Part shown: piece after piece, positions 52,811 through 63,469 of the stretch
Layout of the letters: each line of letters opens with the position of its first letter
Numbering within the stretch: position 1 is the stretch's first letter
Source of the DNA: Schistocephalus solidus
Taxonomy: Eukaryota; Platyhelminthes; Cestoda; Diphyllobothriidea; Diphyllobothriidae
Length of the DNA stretch: 64,000 bases
Direction of reading: 5' to 3'
Assembly (NCBI GenBank): GCA_017591395.1
Contig: WEDG01001411.1
Span: forward strand, 62,001-126,000
Translations under genes and position numbers: made by a program
Notes under the pieces: model-generated
Seen by the model: only the letters and a program-made list of their open reading frames with translations
What the model was told of the DNA's origin: nothing
Databases searched by the model: none

Positions 52811-53287
52811 AAAGGCTTTCTGGATGATTTACGTCAAATTGCCGAGAATATGAGGGAAATGTATCCGGTCGACTCATCTTCATCGTCATGGCATCTGAAC
52901 TCTTCCTCTAGTTCGTCATATGACGACTCGGACTCAGAGATTTCCTCTGCTGATGAGGAGATAAGTTGGATGTCAGATATATCTGACGTGGCTGTTAACA
53001 ACTCTTCAAGCACACCTACGATTGAAGAGGAACCAACGGTTCGAGAGGCTATGAGTTCATCGGCAATACGCTCGCGTGTACCATTGATTCATCTGAGCAG
53101 TCTTCTGAAGATTATCAGACGGCTGACCTCGGACCTTCCTGCAGACGCACGAACGCTGTTGGGTGAAGCAAGTGATGTTTCAACGGTAACGGCAATGGGC
53201 AGTGGTGATTACGTTCATTTACGTCTTGTTAAACAGTTAATTGAGCAGTTTCGAGACCCTACCCGGCGTCTAATAGGCAATAGTGTT
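52811..53287 (+). CDS. RING gene, Ser/Asp-rich exon
   Basis: The frame is open from 52811 ([20 protein letters not shown]). It continues with a Ser-run region ([20 protein letters not shown], an acidic serine cluster that could be a casein-kinase-2-type target) and [20 protein letters not shown], then a likely folded part: [40 protein letters not shown]. It ends in GTT|GTAAAG. The first internal ATG (52850) may not be the native start because coding sequence seems to extend upstream. Confidence 0.55.
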
Positions 53288-53352
53288 GTAAAGTATTTAG
53301 CTATTTTAGCTATTTTACATTCCTTATCCCTTCTTTTCCTGTAGGGTTGTAG

Positions 53353-53567
53353 CTCATTATGTCTGACGATGGAGTTCCTACTGGACGTTCAATAAGGAAC
53401 ACGGAATGTCCAATAGATCTACATGTTTATGTCGCAAACTTGCCCTTCTTTTCATCCTCATCGGTGTGCAGAACAATTACCACCGTTACCGCTGTTTTAG
53501 GACAATTCATTGGAAAGCAGTGATTCAAGTAAAACACTGCCTATCGCACAGTCTCCCTCCTACGCTG
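53353..53567 (+). CDS. RING gene, middle exon with a one-base frame break
   Basis: From the acceptor GTTGTAG|CTC the frame reads MSDDGVPTGRSIRNTECPID, HVYVANLPFFSSSSVCRTIT to TGA at 53521. A different frame, open from about 53498, reads DNSLESSDSSKTLPIAQSPS then YA and meets the donor G|GTAAGC at 53568. One surplus base near 53500 would unite them (TAVL followed by DNSLESS). The exon leaves one base, which joins TA at 53609 to give Val in frame with the RING exon. Confidence 0.45.
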
Positions 53568-53608
53568 GTAAGCTTATTCCTTAAAAAGACAATTTTCGTA
53601 GACGGCAG

Positions 53609-53946
53609 TAGGCGCCACCGGAAAAGGCGACGTGGGTACAGAAGCAAACACCAAAGGCACTCATCAGGCAGAGCTTACCATCGATGTTACATGCAGTGCC
53701 ATACACAAGAACTGCGCCATTTGCATGACCTAAAGGTAGAGGTGGCTGCATTGCGGTGAATTCTGGAGGAACGTTTGGTGATATCCGCCACCCAAGCACC
53801 CCAACCGTCGTCAACATGTCCAATATTTAAACCAATGTTGACCGTAGATGAACTGGGCGCCTTAATCGAAGACGTCACAGAAAAATCCTTCAGGGAGCAA
53901 TTGGTAGGCAGACTGCACATTATTAACCATCTTACTAGGTTACGTA
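53609..53946 (+). pseudogene. RING finger exon, degraded zinc ligands
   Basis: It reads [33 protein letters not shown] (first two zinc Cys), then after a shift at about 53732 [10 protein letters not shown] and a TGA at 53757, where RING proteins have Cys-Gly-His. The same frame reopens [20 protein letters not shown] then KPM; the last pair is CPIF instead of CPIC. LTVDELGALIEDVTEKSFRE follows, then LHIINHLTRL. The middle Cys/His ligands are lost and the final Cys is Phe, so zinc binding would fail. Confidence 0.5.
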
Positions 53947-54101
53947 TTTAGCTTCCTTTGGTAGCGATAGCGTCAGCAGTTTTGCTGATCGCATATTTTC
54001 TGCCCTATTTGCTGATGAGGTTACCTACAACTTGACTTTCTACGGTAGGCACCAAGACAAACAGGCATTTTTTGCTTCCCCTCTCTATGCAGTTATTCTG
54101 G
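53947..54101 (+). CDS. RING gene, exon ending at a strong donor
   Basis: The frame reads FGSDSVSSFADRIFSALFAD, EVTYNLTFYGRHQDKQAFFA, SPLYAVIL and ends CTGG|GTAAGTT. A 40-bp GT..AG intron (acceptor TTGCCGCAG) joins it in phase to GAG GTT at 54142. The link to the RING exon upstream needs one frame correction near 53945. Confidence 0.45.
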
Positions 54102-54141
54102 GTAAGTTAAGCTCAATAATTACTTAATCATATTGCCGCAG

Positions 54142-54404
54142 AGGTTTTTAATAGGTAGAAAAATCCACAAAAAGCCGACAAATTACAGTTGGAGAGGGCT
54201 TTAAAGAATGCCTTTAAGAAGGCATACGATCGCCTACACAAAAGGGGCCTAAAGGCTACCCTCGGGAAGATTCTTGACGGTTATTCAAATTTGTTAATAT
54301 TGTCTACAACAATTGCCTGCATTAAAAATCAAGCTGATTGTGATGCTTTTATAATTAGCCTTTCAAATTCCATTGTGCACTCACTCACTGCCTTTGCATT
54401 TTAG
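54142..54404 (+). CDS. RING gene, C-terminal exon
   Basis: After EVFNR and an in-frame TAG (54155-54157) the same frame reads KNPQKADKLQLERALKNAFK, KAYDRLHKRGLKATLGKIL (a basic helical segment), a hydrophobic tail, and TAG at 54402-54404. An AATAAA lies 130 bp downstream. Confidence 0.4.
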
Positions 54405-54533
54405 AGGGGAGATCCATTGAACCGGCGGACGGATTGCCAGGTCCCTCGATAAAGGATTAGTCCAGTGACTTCAATTGCGGACAGATTTCAGATGTATTTT
54501 TGTAAACCTCAATTTGAACACTTTTTTAAACAA

Positions 54534-54539
54534 AATAAA
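54534..54539 (+). terminator. Possible poly(A) signal
   Basis: AATAAA lies 130 bp after the last stop of the RING gene on the same strand, followed by a T-rich stretch. It is a common hexamer in AT-rich DNA, so its role is only suggested by position. Confidence 0.3.
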
Positions 54540-54659
54540 CTTTATTATCTTTCTCAGTCTTACGAGATTCACCTAATCATTGGTAGAAATTGTCTCAGAA
54601 TGTAATGGGGGTCGTTTTTAAAGCGTTTACCTAGTTGGGGGATCCACTGAAAGAGAAAA

Positions 54660-54812
54660 GGGTTCCGCTGCGCGGTTGAAAAATGAGAAACGATTTTTTC
54701 GGATCCATTTCACGTACGAATTAGGCGGTCATGGTAGTATCCGATTCGCGTCCGACCATTCGTACGGTCGTATCCGATTCGCGTCCGATTCGCGTACGAA
54801 TTGTTATTAGAG
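54660..54812. repeat. Cluster of CGATTCG / CGTACG direct repeats
   Basis: GTATCCGATTCGCGTCCGA occurs twice (about 54738 and 54768) with a further CGATTCGCG after the second. The group is bracketed by two CGTACGAATT elements (about 54713 and 54793) and contains CGTACGG in the middle. It is CpG-dense within AT-rich flanks. No coding frame explains it. Confidence 0.6.
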
Positions 54813-55016
54813 CTTGCACAGTTTGAAAACCGTTAACACTCCGCTCGTTCTGATCCTGAAATTAACGCTGCAAATGCACGTAAACTATGCTCAGTAAACT
54901 ATTCGCTTGATAATTTAAGCTGCTCCTTAAAAATTAATGCATCCTCGTAGAGATATTGATGGAATGGGAAATGCAAATGTTCACGACCCGACCACGCGAG
55001 AAAATGATTCACCTTT

Positions 55017-55090
55017 TCGGCCGGGATTCGAAACACCAACCTCTCGATTAGTGACCGATGCTCTTGACCGCTCGGTCACGCTCGGGAAGC
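55017..55090 (-). repeat. tRNA-like sequence (SINE head or pseudo-tRNA)
   Basis: Minus-strand text GTGACCGAGCGGTCAAGAG resembles an A box and D arm. CGGTCACTAATCGAGAGGTT is an anticodon-arm-like part, and GTGTTTCGAATCCCGGCC resembles a B box. The acceptor ends do not pair well (GCTTCCCG against CCGAAAAG). It is therefore a decayed tRNA-derived block of a different family from repeat T. Confidence 0.4.
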
Positions 55091-56449
55091 CAGCAGACAA
55101 AAAAAATAGTATATACTCCAAAAATAATGATCTCTCCTACCTTTGTAAACCGTTTTGATTTCATGTGACAAAAGCTTACCATAAATACTCAAGTCACGCT
55201 TAGAAGACCGAGAAGAACCACCAAACAGCAATATTGAAGAAATAAATGCGCTACTGAACTTTGCGAAAAGAAAGCTAAACAGTGAAGGGCTGGCACACTG
55301 TGATGGATGCCGAGGACTCACAACCAAAGTTTTGAGATAATAAGAACACATTGATCTCGATGCAAATACCTGAAAAACATCAGTTAGCTAGACTTTAATA
55401 AATAAATATATAAATTTTATATTAAAGGCCCAGAGAGCCCCGTCATTACAAATTTAGTTTCATGGTATAAATAAATACAAAGTGTATAATTGCTGTACTG
55501 TATGAGCAGCCATTTTAACAGCAGAAATGAGTAATATGGTAAGCATATCCGATTCAGAACGATTTGCCATTTTTAAAACAATAGTCAACGATATTTGACT
55601 TATAAAGTGAACTAGAAAAGAAGCAGTTAAACGAGAGCAACAAGGAAACGGTAGAGGTAAATATACACAAGATTCAGCTAAACAAAATAAGAAAAATAAC
55701 GAAGTCATCAGATAAAAACATCTGAGTCAGTTGATATACAGATGAACAAAAAGGAAAATAAGCGAGAATGAAATTATGTCTTGCATTTCCCCAGGTTCGT
55801 GAAATCTGATGCACATAGAATCCGGCTGTACAAAAGTAAATCAGCAATCAACGGTCTCTGAAAAAATCGACAAACAGTAACCGTGAGGCTTTATTTTACA
55901 TCACAAAAGAGTGACAGCAGCACGCTCTTTACATGTCCATCGAACTACAATGGAACAGGTCATGGTAGCCAGCGAAGTAATGGCGGAAAAGAGGCCTGCA
56001 ACTTATCAACAGACCTGGATGCCACAAACCCAAATTCAGGCTTCCAGGGCGCTATTTGAGCAAACGCAGTCAGAAGAACTAACGCTGTTTGAAATATCAA
56101 TAGCGATGTCTGAAAATCAACCAGCAGGCTCACCAATGAAGACCGATTTGAACAACGAGTGTTTTCCCTGACAGATCATTTTGTCTGGTAGTTCAGGAAG
56201 TCTCAGAGGTTACTGTGGGAACGCCAAATGAAAGGGTAAAACAGGATTTGCTGACCTTCCAAAATTTATGGAATGATACACAAGAAAATGGCCTGATAGT
56301 CTAAATCAAAAACATCTGTTGATTTGGGCCTCTCATTAGAAATATAACGCATGAGGTGCGACCAAGACAGTTAAAAGTCGTCTTTGGGAGCAAACAGCAG
56401 GTAGATCTATTGCTTTATCGAAAGTCCTGACTACGAAAGAATCATCGTT
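55091..56449. other. Unassigned; may include the 5' region of LINE-2
   Basis: The plus-strand frame at 55911-56171 (Gln/Thr/Ser-rich, MEQVMVASEVMAEKRPATYQ) could belong to an ORF1 of the LINE that follows, but no motif proves it. The rest is AT-rich and unrecognised. Confidence 0.3.
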
Positions 56450-56764
56450 GAGTGCTTTTCCAGTCGGATTACTCTCCTACCAATCAGATGAAAATGAGCA
56501 TACTGGTAGCAGAATTGAAAAGACGTCAATACGAGGTGGAACAAAACTTGAATATTGTAGACAAAAAATCGTAAAAACGTCGTGCTCGTTTTTGTGGGAA
56601 CATCCGGTGAAATTGACGGCAACCACGCCAATCAAAAGCCCTACCAAATGCCTATAGACTTGAACCCAGACAGGAGACTGAATATATCTTGCGAAATATC
56701 CAGCAATAATCGCCATGTGCAAGAAAGAACAAACAATCTTCAGAAATCGAGGGAACAAAACAAG

Positions 56765-57570
56765 ATGACATTGATGAACACAAATGTGCAGTGTCTATTG
56801 AACAAAATGGATGAAATAAACTGGTTGTGGGCTTTTTACAACCTGACTTCATAGCTTTAACTGAAACATGGTCAACTGAGCGAATCGCAGACACAGAAGT
56901 CAGGATATATGGATTTAAACTTATCCCCATGGATAAGAACGGACGTAGGTTTGGTTCAATCGCAATCTTCATACCAGAAGGCATTGACTTCATTTCGGAT
57001 TGACCCTCGCCAAATGGGAACTTCTCTTGCGAAATACTTAGTTGTAAACTGAAAGTCGCAAATCAACCAGACCTCCATAGTGCCGTGGTATATCGACCAC
57101 CAGGACAGCGAACGGACACGAACGAAGCACTTATCACAGAGGTAAATCAAATCTGCCGTAGCGAACACTTATTAAAACTTGGAGCTTTCAACGCTCCCGA
57201 TATCGATTGGGTATCGCTGTACTGCTTACAATCGAAAAATTCATGCGAAAAAAATTACTTCAGTTGGTAAATGACGAGTTTCTAACCCAACATGTCACAT
57301 TGGAGACGCGATTTCGAAATGCGCATCAGTCAATCTGTTTGGAACTAATCATTAAAAGAGACGACAATTTCATTCTTGCATTAAGTTCTTACGCGCCCCT
57401 TGGACGAAGTGATAATTGTGTTCTTGCTTGGGAGAACAGTCATTTTTCTGTACCCAAACGTCGAGCAGTTATGGAGAGAAATGTATGGAAAGGGGATTAT
57501 CCCAAAATGAAAGAATTACTTACTGGGATATACTGGACCCCTGCACACGAACCTGACCCAAACGCTGCCT
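56765..57570 (+). pseudogene. LINE-2 APE-type endonuclease
   Basis: Pieces in alternating frames are NTNVQCLLNKMDEINWL (usual N-terminal N.rSL..K..E), PDFIALTETWSTERIADTEV (catalytic Glu in the TETW motif), YGFKLIPMDKNGRRFGSIAI then FIPEG, VVYRPPGQRTDTNEAL (YRPP motif), GAFNAPDIDW (GDFN.P.IDW; the catalytic Asp and Asn stretch reads GAFN, so Asp is Ala) and ILALSSYAPLGRSDNCVL (the SDH region; His is Asn here). The domain would nick target DNA, but this copy has at least three frameshifts and altered catalytic residues. Confidence 0.7.
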
Positions 57571-57799
57571 GATTCTTCATAAGAAACTTGATTCAGCAGT
57601 TGGTAGAGAAATTATGCCCACTTAAAAGGTGATCGTGCGTCTCCCGACCCGAGTTGGTGACATCGGAAATAAAAAGGAATCTCAAGAAGAAAAGAAGACC
57701 GGGAGAGCATATACCAGATATCAACAACCCAAACATTTTCCGGTTTTTACGAAACAGCGAAATCGGTGTCGAAAACTTCTTAGAAGAGAAAGATCAACA

Positions 57800-58840
57800 T
57801 TTGGGTCAGAAAAAGTCAAAGACATACCAAGAAATTCGAAAAGATTTTTTGCTTACGTAAATAAGGCAAAACGAAATTGTGACTCCCTTACTTGTCTAAA
57901 AGAGTATAAGGGAAACAGGTTCACCGATAACTGTGATTAGACCAGCCGCTTATCCTTATTCTTTATGTCCGTGTATACAGATGAACCACCTTTTGATGAG
58001 GAAGAATACTACAGTACTGCCACATCTACAAACAAAATAAGCACGGAGTCGTTCATAATGGACACAGTAAACAAAACTCCGAAACAGCTACAGCCCACTA
58101 AATCACCTGGTCCAGATGGTTTATCCGCAAAAGTTCTCAGTGAACTCAATTACCAGCTGGCCTCTCCGCTCTCCAAGATCTTTGAAAGTTCGATGGAGGT
58201 TGAGGCACTGCCTATCGAGTGGAAGATAGCCAACATAACCCCCATCTATAAAGGAGGAGAGAGGACATCACCAAACAGTTTCTGACAAGTCAGCCTTACA
58301 AGTATCTGTTGCAAAATGATGCAGAAGATAATCAAAACGGAACTGATGAGGCATCTTGAAGATAATAACTTGCTTAGTTCATATGAACGTGGATTTCGAA
58401 GTGGTCGATCCTGCCTCACAAACATGCTCACCTCCATGGAAAGTTGGACACAATCATTAGAAATGGGTTTGTCAGTCGATGCGGTCTACATTGACTTTAG
58501 CAAAGCCTTTGACAGGGTTCCACACAGACAACTGATCTTTAAGTTGCGTCAAATGGGTGTGACTGGCAACCTACTCAAATGGTTGGCCGATTTTCTCACA
58601 GGCAGGCACCAACGTGTTTGTATTGGAGAGGCCAAGTCTCACTGGGAAACCGTTCACGGTGGAGTTCCGCAGGGGAGCGTTCTGGGTCCCATTTTGTTTC
58701 CGATATACGTGAACAACTGCCTTGATTGTCTGACATGCGAGAAGGTAATGTTTGCTGACGATCCGAAGTTATGGAATTCGATAGAAAAACCGGAGGATGC
58801 GCGGAAATTACAAAAAAACTTAGATCGCTTGCAAACATAG
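57800..58840 (+). pseudogene. LINE-2 reverse transcriptase
   Basis: One ancestral frame runs from KSKTYQEIRKDF-region text into NKAKRNCDSLTCLKEYKGNR, QLQPTKSPGPDGLSAKVLSE, IEWKIANITPIYKGGERTSP, GFRSGRSCLTNMLTSMESW, YIDFSKAFDRVPHRQL (motif A), GGVPQGSVLGPILFPIYVNN (motif B) and VMFADDPKLW (motif C, FADD kept). In-frame stops occur at 57938, 58283 and 58838. The last (TAG) falls on the same Trp codon that is TGA in the 37-kb copy. Most catalytic motifs are intact. Confidence 0.8.
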
Positions 58841-59007
58841 TGTGATGAGTGGCTGCTGAACCTTAATTTTAAAAATTCCAAATAATCCGACAGCCGTCTA
58901 GTTACAGAAGGATGATTAAGTTTGAATATCAGTACTTCATCAGTGGTAACCAACTCCAGGAGGTGAATATTCTAAAGGACTTGGGTATATGGATAACACG
59001 CACTCAG

Positions 59008-61264
59008 TTCAGTTCAGTGCAGTGTATTTGAAGAAGATAGGCTTACGCCTTCGAATTCCCTATTTGTTACATAAAAATAGCAAGAGGAAGAGGCAAAGTA
59101 AAGAAGTTACAGTCAAGTGAATGCAGGCAGATTTACGTGGTACATTGATATTGTTAAGGTAAAGTAGTCACATAGTCTTTGGGGTGCTGCAAAATATGTA
59201 TGTCAAGCCGATGTTTGAATGTATCTACAGACTGGGACATTACAATCGCCTCAGGTAGGTTTATTCCACGGTTCCACGACACGGTTGGTGAAAAAATACT
59301 TCCTTACATCCCATCTTACTTGGGGCACACTTAATTTGAATAGATGACCTCGGAGATTATTCGTAGTGGCAAGTTGAAAAACTTCATCACATAGGAGTGC
59401 ACAAACCATGCCACGCACGATACGGAAGGTTTGTATCAAACCTCCGCGCAACTGCCTATAACTCAGAGGATAGAGCTTTAGGTTATTTAGACGAATATCA
59501 TATGGAAGTTCATCTTGACCTCTTGCTCATTTTGTGGCTCGCCGCTGCACCCTTTTGAGCGTGTTGTAGTCCTGTTGGGTTCATGGTCACCAGGCTTGGA
59601 TCGCATCTTCAGTATGTGGCCTTAGAAACGTACCAAAGACTTTAGAAAAGCGGTCTTCATCGAAAACTTAACATGCCCGCTTGATAGCGTACAATATTTA
59701 ATTGGCGGATTTAGCTGCCTTGCAACATTGCGTAGAAGGCTTCAGGTTGTCTTTCATCCAAACTCAAAGATCCTTCTGTGTGTGTGCTTCTAAGAGTGGC
59801 AAACCGTTCAAATAGTAGTGCCGCATATCAGTGATCTGATTTCGATTTCCCAGACGAAGCAGGGTGCATTTGTTTTAAATGTAGGACAAGAGCCATTTGC
59901 GGGACCACTCGTCCAATCGACAAAGATTTTCTTGGAAATCGTCTGCATCGGCAGCATTGTGGATATTTTTCCAAATTTTTATATCGTCCGCAAACAAAGC
60001 AAAGTTACAGTCCAATTCCTGTAAACAATCATTAATGAACAAGAGAAATAGGATCATTCCGAGGACTCCACTCTCGATGACTGTGCGCTTTGATCGTGAT
60101 CCGCCTACACAGACCACTTGGGAACGACCAACGAGAAAATTCTTGATCCTTGTAAGACGTTTGCCTCCACTACCAAACATTCTCACCTTGTAAAAGAGAC
60201 GCTGGTGTGGAACACTATCGAAGGCCTTCTGGAAATCAATGTAGGCCACATGCACAGTGTCTTTTGCATCGAGTTCTTTTGCCCAGCATTGCATCGTATA
60301 AAGTAAGTTCGTAACACACGATCTTCCCCTACGAAAGCCGTATTGCGAAGTTGATAAGAGGTTACGGGTTTCTAGATAAATCATCAATTCCTTTTTGAAA
60401 ACTTTCTCCATAACCTTGCAACAGATTGAGGTCAGGCTTACAGGCCTGTAGTTTGTAGCACATGCACGACTACCAATTTTGTGAAGTGGTGTGATATGGG
60501 CTGTTTTCCAGTCGGTAGGAAGTATTCCCGCATCGAACGATTTCTTGCACAGAGAGGATAGCGGTTTTCGCCAGCTCTCGAGCAATTTCGAGGAGTAGCT
60601 TTGCTGGAATCTCGTCGGGGCCAGAGGATTTGCATGCCTTCAGACTTTTTACTTCTTCAAAGATCGCCTCTTCTCAAAAGAGCATATCCTGAATAATTGG
60701 CGCCCCCATAGTCTCGTAACTAGGGGAATATCGACTGAAAGAACTGAGAAAAGCGTTAAGCTTTGTTTTCATTTTCTGATATCTCGAAACCGTCATCGTT
60801 TCTCATAAGAGGAATCAGGTCCTGTTACGTGTGCTTTTTCTTACAAAGCTGTAGAGCAATTTGGGATTATGAACTGCTCTCTTGAGCAAATTCCTCTCGT
60901 AATCCCGTTTGCTTTTGAAGATCAAGCTTTGTAACCTTGTTCCTTTGAGTTTTGTATGCTTGCAAGGCTAAATATTCATTGGATCGGCAAAATTTCTTCC
61001 AAAGCCTTCCTCTCCTGTTAATCTCTCTTTTTTAGATCCCTTGTTAACCACTGTGGTCTGTCAGGTATCCTAAGTTGTGATGGCGGACAGTGGCTTTTTA
61101 TTAGATTCAACAAACACTCCTTAAATAAATTCCAGTCATCAGTGAAATTCCCGGAAAAGAGAAGATCACAGTCTATTCGTGATGCCCCATCTCTCATTTT
61201 TCAAAAGTCTCCTCACCATAGATTTGGCCTGGTTTCATTTATTTCAGATGGCACAGAATACAAA
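59008..61264 (-). mobile_element. LINE-3, inserted in LINE-2 on the opposite strand
   Basis: The minus strand reads 5' to 3' RPQWLTRDLKKREINRRGRL and KVTKLDLQKQTGL (about 60880-61080, region between endonuclease and RT), the RT (59875-60585), then YVS..TEDAIQAW-like text and QHAQKGAAASHKMSKRSR (about 59500-59560), and an FFHQPCRGTVE-like WN motif (59260-59300). It ends at 59008 in a short-unit tail (CACTGCACTGAACTGAACTG on the minus strand). No endonuclease is present, so it is 5'-truncated. Its family differs from LINE-2. Confidence 0.7.
59875..60585 (-). pseudogene. LINE-3 reverse transcriptase
   Basis: 236 codons open. LPTDWKTAHITPLHKIGSRA, NYRPVSLTSICCKVMEKVFK (motif 1), YGFRRGRSCVTNLLYTMQC (motif 2), HVAYIDFQKAFDSVPHQRL (motif A), ESGVLGMILFLLFINDC (motif B region: the usual SGVPQGSVLG is shortened by five residues, an in-frame deletion that removes PQG) and FALFADDIKIWKNI (motif C, FADD intact). 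Loss of PQG should disable polymerisation. The open frame otherwise suggests a fairly recent insertion. Confidence 0.8.
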
Positions 61265-61970
61265 CCATACTCTCAAACCATCGTATCACTGTGCGTATAT
61301 AGCAAAAAAAACTATGTGTATCTTAGGCACAATCAGGAGATCCTTCGTTAATTTTGACGGAGAGCTTTTTGGGCGCGTTTTTGGAACATTTATCCGGCCG
61401 GTGTTGGAATATTGCGCTCAGGCGTGGTGCCCTTGGACGAAACATGACTACGCTCTGCTAGAGATTGTTCAACGTTGGGCGACGAAACTAGTCAGTGGAT
61501 TGGAATGCCTACCCTATGAGGGCCAAATAGAAAGACTTTAAATTTTTCCTCTCTCTTATAGGCAATACAGAGGGACTATGATCTTAGTCTTCAAACTGGT
61601 CAGAAGAGTTGATTGTGCTATTCAGATGGCCGACTTTTTTGAATTGGCAAACATGACAAGTCTCCGATGTCACCAATACAAACTGAAAAGAAAACACGCC
61701 AAACACGAGTTTGGGCCAACTTATTTTTTCAACGGGTGATTGAAGAATGGAACAAACTGCCAACTTCGGTTGTTAAGGCTGAAATCGTTGAAATGTTTAA
61801 ATGAAGACTTGATTAATTTTACTTGATGGACATATATTTAGTCGACAGCAATGATCGATATACTTAAACGACTATCGCCATGTGACATTTGCCTATTTTG
61901 CTAGCATCTATCTGTAAATATTGTTTTCAAAGGCTCTGCCTATCTCCCTTATATATACTGAATTATATAC
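61265..61970 (+). pseudogene. LINE-2 C-terminal part and 3' end, resumed after LINE-3
   Basis: From ACTCTCAAACCATCG the sequence again parallels 38158-38850. It reads FDGELFGRVFGTFIRPVLEY, QAWCPWTKHDYALLEIVQRW (61340-61480), MADFFELANMTSLRCHQYKL (61625-61684), a broken WN.LP segment, and a tail TATATATACTGAATTATATA then CTAAATTAA at 61951-61978. The tail units (ATACTGAATT, ATACTAAATT) equal those of the 37-kb copy. Confidence 0.75.
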
Positions 61971-63306
61971 TAAATTAATTGGTAAGCCATTAGGAGAGTT
62001 ACGTTTCTGGGGATGGCCATTCCCTATACCCGGGTGTATTTGCTATCAAAGTGCAAGTATGTCCTCTTTCATTGGAAGGTGGATTAAGTTCCTTCTTTTC
62101 GTCAAGCGATAGGGATAAAATCAATTAGAATTGCTTCAGAATAATCTGAAGCCTACCTTAGAAATTGAGAACGAACTACGGCGCCCTTAGTAGATGTCCT
62201 CGTACACGGATGGACTTATATAACGCCGCAAAGCTCATTTGATCGCAAGGATCTGAACACCGAATGTACTTTAAATTAAGAGAACAACCATCTCATCTTT
62301 TTCAAACATAGTTTTATCTATTACTTTCTGGGCCAAGTCCAACTTCCCTACACTGACGACGAAGGTTACCGAGAAGATGTCTTTTCAAAAACGGGTACTC
62401 ATTTGATTTTGTACGTTAGTTTATGAATTACCAATTCCCTCGCTCCCAGACGTAAAAATAAGTTATCTTGCGAACACATCTAAGCTTTTCAAATCATTGC
62501 ACCGAATTTAATTCAGACTATTCTGTTAAAACCTGAAAATATCTCTCCACTCGTAAACTTAAACACCAGCTAACGGTTAAGAGACGTGTTAATTTAACAA
62601 AGTTAGCTATACACACACGGGAGATAGTACCTTTATTTGCATGGGCGAAGACCGCATCGCTGGCATCTGCCCAGCAAAAAAATATCAGGAGTTCCTGGAA
62701 GTTATATACATACTAAAGCGAGGCATGCCTCAATGAACCTATCGATTTAGAGGTTTTATGCATGTGGAATCAACTTGGACACACGTAACGCTGCGTATCT
62801 CCTCCGATGACATTGCCTACAAACGTTCATACCCCTTTCTTGTAGAGCAAAATATCATGACATGCTCCATATTAGTTAGAACTAAAGTTAAGATAAGGTA
62901 CTAATTACTATTTCGAAGCATTCCTGGAATTGTGTTCAGTCTTCTATGAGTTGTACTGAACACTGTACCTCCCCATGCATCCTTATTTTTTTACAGAAGG
63001 ACGAGAAGTTAGATTTCTTTATGTACGACCTAAACAAAGTTAGGAATGTACTTTTGGAGCACAACAATAGATCCTTGTTCAATTTGAACGTACACTAAAC
63101 TGATGCCGAAACTCCCAGCTCCAAAATTGATCCGGTTCTTTCATATTTTCTAACCTAACAAATCAGACCTTTTTTATTTCATTGGGATGATTTCCAAAGT
63201 TCGAACCTTACCAAAATACTGTAAACTAATTTCGAAGGTATCTTTTTAAATTCCGGTTAGGTGTCAGGTAAAGCATAGGACTTCATGAGGACGCCAAGCG
63301 ATGGTG

Positions 63307-63308
<2 letters not shown>
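61971..63308. other. Unassigned; holds a 40-bp block shared with 52.1 kb
   Basis: 61978-62017 (TTGGTAAGCCATTAGGAGAG then TTACGTTTCT) closely resembles 52084-52123. The remainder shows no coding motif. Confidence 0.35.

Positions 63309-63351
<43 letters not shown>
63309..63351 (+). repeat. TAA trinucleotide microsatellite
   Basis: About 14 uninterrupted TAA units. No associated element could be proven. Confidence 0.95.
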
Positions 63352-63469
63352 GTTGTATTTTATACCGGTTTACAGGCATTGTCAGGTGAAATATTCAGTG
63401 GGTAGAGGCTGGCAGTGAAAAAAACTCCTGAATATATATCATTATAAGTGTTTTTCCTATTTTCGTGTT

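Larger units (their letters stand above)
52765..54404 (+). pseudogene. RING-finger gene with very short introns, broken
   Basis: Coding pieces run in order on the plus strand. They are an N-terminal segment with ECFEQYLREH and [15 protein letters not shown], a Ser/Asp-rich acidic region, a region with [20 protein letters not shown], a linker, a RING finger (CAIC..., STCPIF), a helical region, and a Lys-rich C-terminus ending 54404. Proposed introns are 53288-53352, 53568-53608 and 54102-54141 (65, 41 and 40 bp), all GT..AG. Lesions are a stop and shift near 52797-52818, an extra base near 53500, a shift at about 53732, a stop at 53757, a shift near 53945 and TAG at 54155. Because introns remain, it is not a processed copy. 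RING proteins usually act as E3 ubiquitin ligases. Confidence 0.5.
56450..59007 (+). mobile_element. CR1/Jockey-like LINE-2, 5' and RT portion (interrupted)
   Basis: This is the most complete LINE here. A possible linker with a KSPTKCL/NPDRRLNISCEISS region (56450-56760) precedes an APE endonuclease (56765-57570) and RT (57750-58990). Closely similar to the copy at 36958-38861 from IPRNSKRF onward. At 59007 the text stops at GGATAACACGCACTC, inside the sequence that reads GGATAACACCAACTCTCAAG in the other copy. It resumes at about 61265 as ACTCTCAAACCATCG. The 2.26 kb in between is another LINE on the opposite strand. Confidence 0.75.

Noticed and set aside
63309..63351. TAA run as the 3' tail of the minus-strand LINE at the right edge
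   Set aside because: The unit orientation does not fit: a minus-strand LINE with an AAT-type tail would show ATT units on the plus strand. It is treated as a plain microsatellite.
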